Source: a virus. Taken from it: 37,334 bases of DNA. The stretch lies in the IMG/VR virus record IMGVR_UViG_3300044639_004012, positions 1-37,334 of that record. One strand, 5' to 3'. Every line of letters begins with the position of its first letter. The first letter of the stretch is position 1. Shown piece after piece: positions 36,416-37,334 of this stretch. The notes under the pieces are model-generated. The model searched no databases. It had not been told where the DNA came from and saw nothing but the letters and a program-made list of their open reading frames with translations. Position numbers and translations under genes: made by a program.

Positions 36416-37334
36416 ATGCAAGAAAATAAAAATTTAGTAGAAGAGGCGCTCATTCAAATGAAAAACGTTGAAGAGGCTATCGCCGAGAATGCAAAAGGAA
36501 TACTTGCTTCAACTATGAAGGAAGAAATCAACCAATTAGTAAAAGAATCTCTTTCTGAACAAGACGAGATTGAAGACGACGAAGTTGACATGTCTGATGA
36601 AGTGGAAGACACTGAAATGGACATGGATACTGATAAAATGGATGATTTTTCGGATGAAATTGAAATTGATTTCGAAAACGAACCCGAAACTCAAGATTTA
36701 ACCGGTTTACCCAACGACGAACTTTTCAAAATCTTCAAACGTATGAATCCTGAGGATTCAATCACAGTTGTAAAAGATGGTAACAATTTACACATCACTG
36801 ACGATGATTCTGATGTTGAATATTTAGTCAACATGGGTGAGTCTAAAAACAAAAGACAAACTATGAAAGAAGAAATGGAGGAAGCAACAATCGATGACAT
36901 TATGGCTACTTTATTTGATGAACCAGAAACTGAAATGGAAGTAGATGTAGATTCAATGGATGATGATACTGAAACTGAAATGAATGTTGATGTCGATACC
37001 GACGATATGGAATCAGAAGACGAAGTAATGTATGAAATCGAACTAGGAGAAGATGACGATGAGGCTGATGATGAAGCTGATGATGAAGCTGATGATGAAG
37101 CTGATGAAATGGCTGAATCGGATGACTTAGAAGAATCGGATGACTTAGAAGAATCGGATGACTTAGAAGAATCTGATGACTTAGATGAGTCTGATGACTT
37201 AGAAGAATCTGATGACTTAGAAGAATCTGATGATTTGGAAGAATCAGATGACTTAGACGAGGGTAATTGGGAAGAATCTATAGAGGAGTCTTACAATCAC
37301 AAGAAAGCGATAAAACCTAAAGGTGTTGGAATTG
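36416..37334 (+). CDS. acidic scaffold/prohead core-like protein (partial)
   Basis: The frame from ATG 36416 stays open to the right edge, giving 306 residues of a longer protein. The start (MQENKNLVEEALIQMKNVEE) is helical. Most of the rest is Asp/Glu/Met-rich, with a short folded-looking part near residues 95-135 (TGLPNDELFKIFKRMNPEDS). It then carries DDEA repeats and eight ESDDLE units. The position after the prohead protease matches the T4 gp22 scaffold gene, and strong acidity fits a core protein that is later degraded. The 3' end is not in the window. Confidence 0.7.
   Translation, partial: MQENKNLVEEALIQMKNVEEAIAENAKGILASTMKEEINQLVKESLSEQDEIEDDEVDMSDEVEDTEMDMDTDKMDDFSDEIEIDFENEPETQDLTGLPNDELFKIFKRMNPEDSITVVKDGNNLHITDDDSDVEYLVNMGESKNKRQTMKEEMEEATIDDIMATLFDEPETEMEVDVDSMDDDTETEMNVDVDTDDMESEDEVMYEIELGEDDDEADDEADDEADDEADEMAESDDLEESDDLEESDDLEESDDLDESDDLEESDDLEESDDLEESDDLDEGNWEESIEESYNHKKAIKPKGVGI
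37115..37258 (+). repeat. eight tandem 18-bp repeats encoding ESDDLE
   Basis: The unit GAATCGGATGACTTAGAA repeats eight times without a gap. The first three copies are identical; the later ones have mostly silent or Glu-to-Asp changes. A 12-bp GATGATGAAGCT repeat precedes it at about 37060-37105. Confidence 0.92.

Overview
The window is a piece of a large, AT-rich, T4-like tailed-phage genome whose host is most likely a member of the Bacteroidota (probably Flavobacteriia). The phage assignment rests on an ordered T4-type morphogenesis block on the + strand: terminase large subunit (28895-30658), portal (30696-32528), prohead protease (33982-34695) and an acidic scaffold-like protein that runs off the right edge (from 36416). 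The host assignment rests on three things. First, several promoters fit the Bacteroidota consensus TTTG-N19-20-TAnnTTTG. Second, Shine-Dalgarno sequences are almost absent. Third, the window carries Bacteroidota-type envelope genes, including a TonB-dependent receptor with its partner lipoprotein. No integrase or rRNA is seen.

Layout. 1-5.2 kb (+): a tRNA-rich accessory region with Leu, Glu, Cys, His, Ile, Trp and Met/Ile2 tRNAs. Between them lie a sulfotransferase-like gene, a glycosyltransferase-like gene, a HAD phosphatase and a SnoaL-like protein. A leader with two mutually exclusive hairpins (1883-2027) precedes most of these tRNAs. 5.2-9.4 kb (mainly -): a small lipoprotein, an M15-type peptidase, a DUF2061 membrane protein, a HAD phosphatase, a probably frameshifted small gene, a 492-residue conserved phage protein and tRNA-Arg. 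9.4-15.0 kb (-): an envelope module with a 4-TM protein, two tiny membrane proteins, a PspC-domain protein, secreted proteins, the lipoprotein/TonB-dependent receptor pair and a small outer-membrane barrel. 15.1-21.1 kb: a proteostasis block with a YkgJ-like protein, a tmRNA with an unusual tag, an M20-type peptidase, an HExxH metallopeptidase, an N-domain-less ClpC-like unfoldase and an Hsp20. 21.1-25 kb: a 2OG-oxygenase, a KTSC protein, a nucleotidyltransferase/M23/peptidoglycan-binding fusion and a Pro/Thr-rich two-domain protein. 25-37.3 kb: virion assembly genes, interrupted by a minus-strand ribosomal protein bS21 gene.

Two kinds of promoter-like signal recur. One fits the host consensus and sits before the tmRNA, two small genes and the M20 peptidase. 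The other is ATATTTAT/TATTTAT, found in gene orientation upstream of about 19 genes on both strands. In eight cases it ends only 4-6 nt before the start codon. Many minus-strand intergenic gaps are a rho-independent terminator abutting this motif.

The most interesting inferences are four. The tmRNA with a non-ALAA tag, the ClpC-like unfoldase with a ClpP-docking IGF loop and two peptidases may form a phage tagging-degradation-recycling route. The tRNA operon may be controlled by a translation-sensing attenuator. The phage may remodel the host outer membrane with its own TonB-dependent receptor. Its bS21, the lack of Shine-Dalgarno sequences and near-leaderless genes may together redirect host translation.
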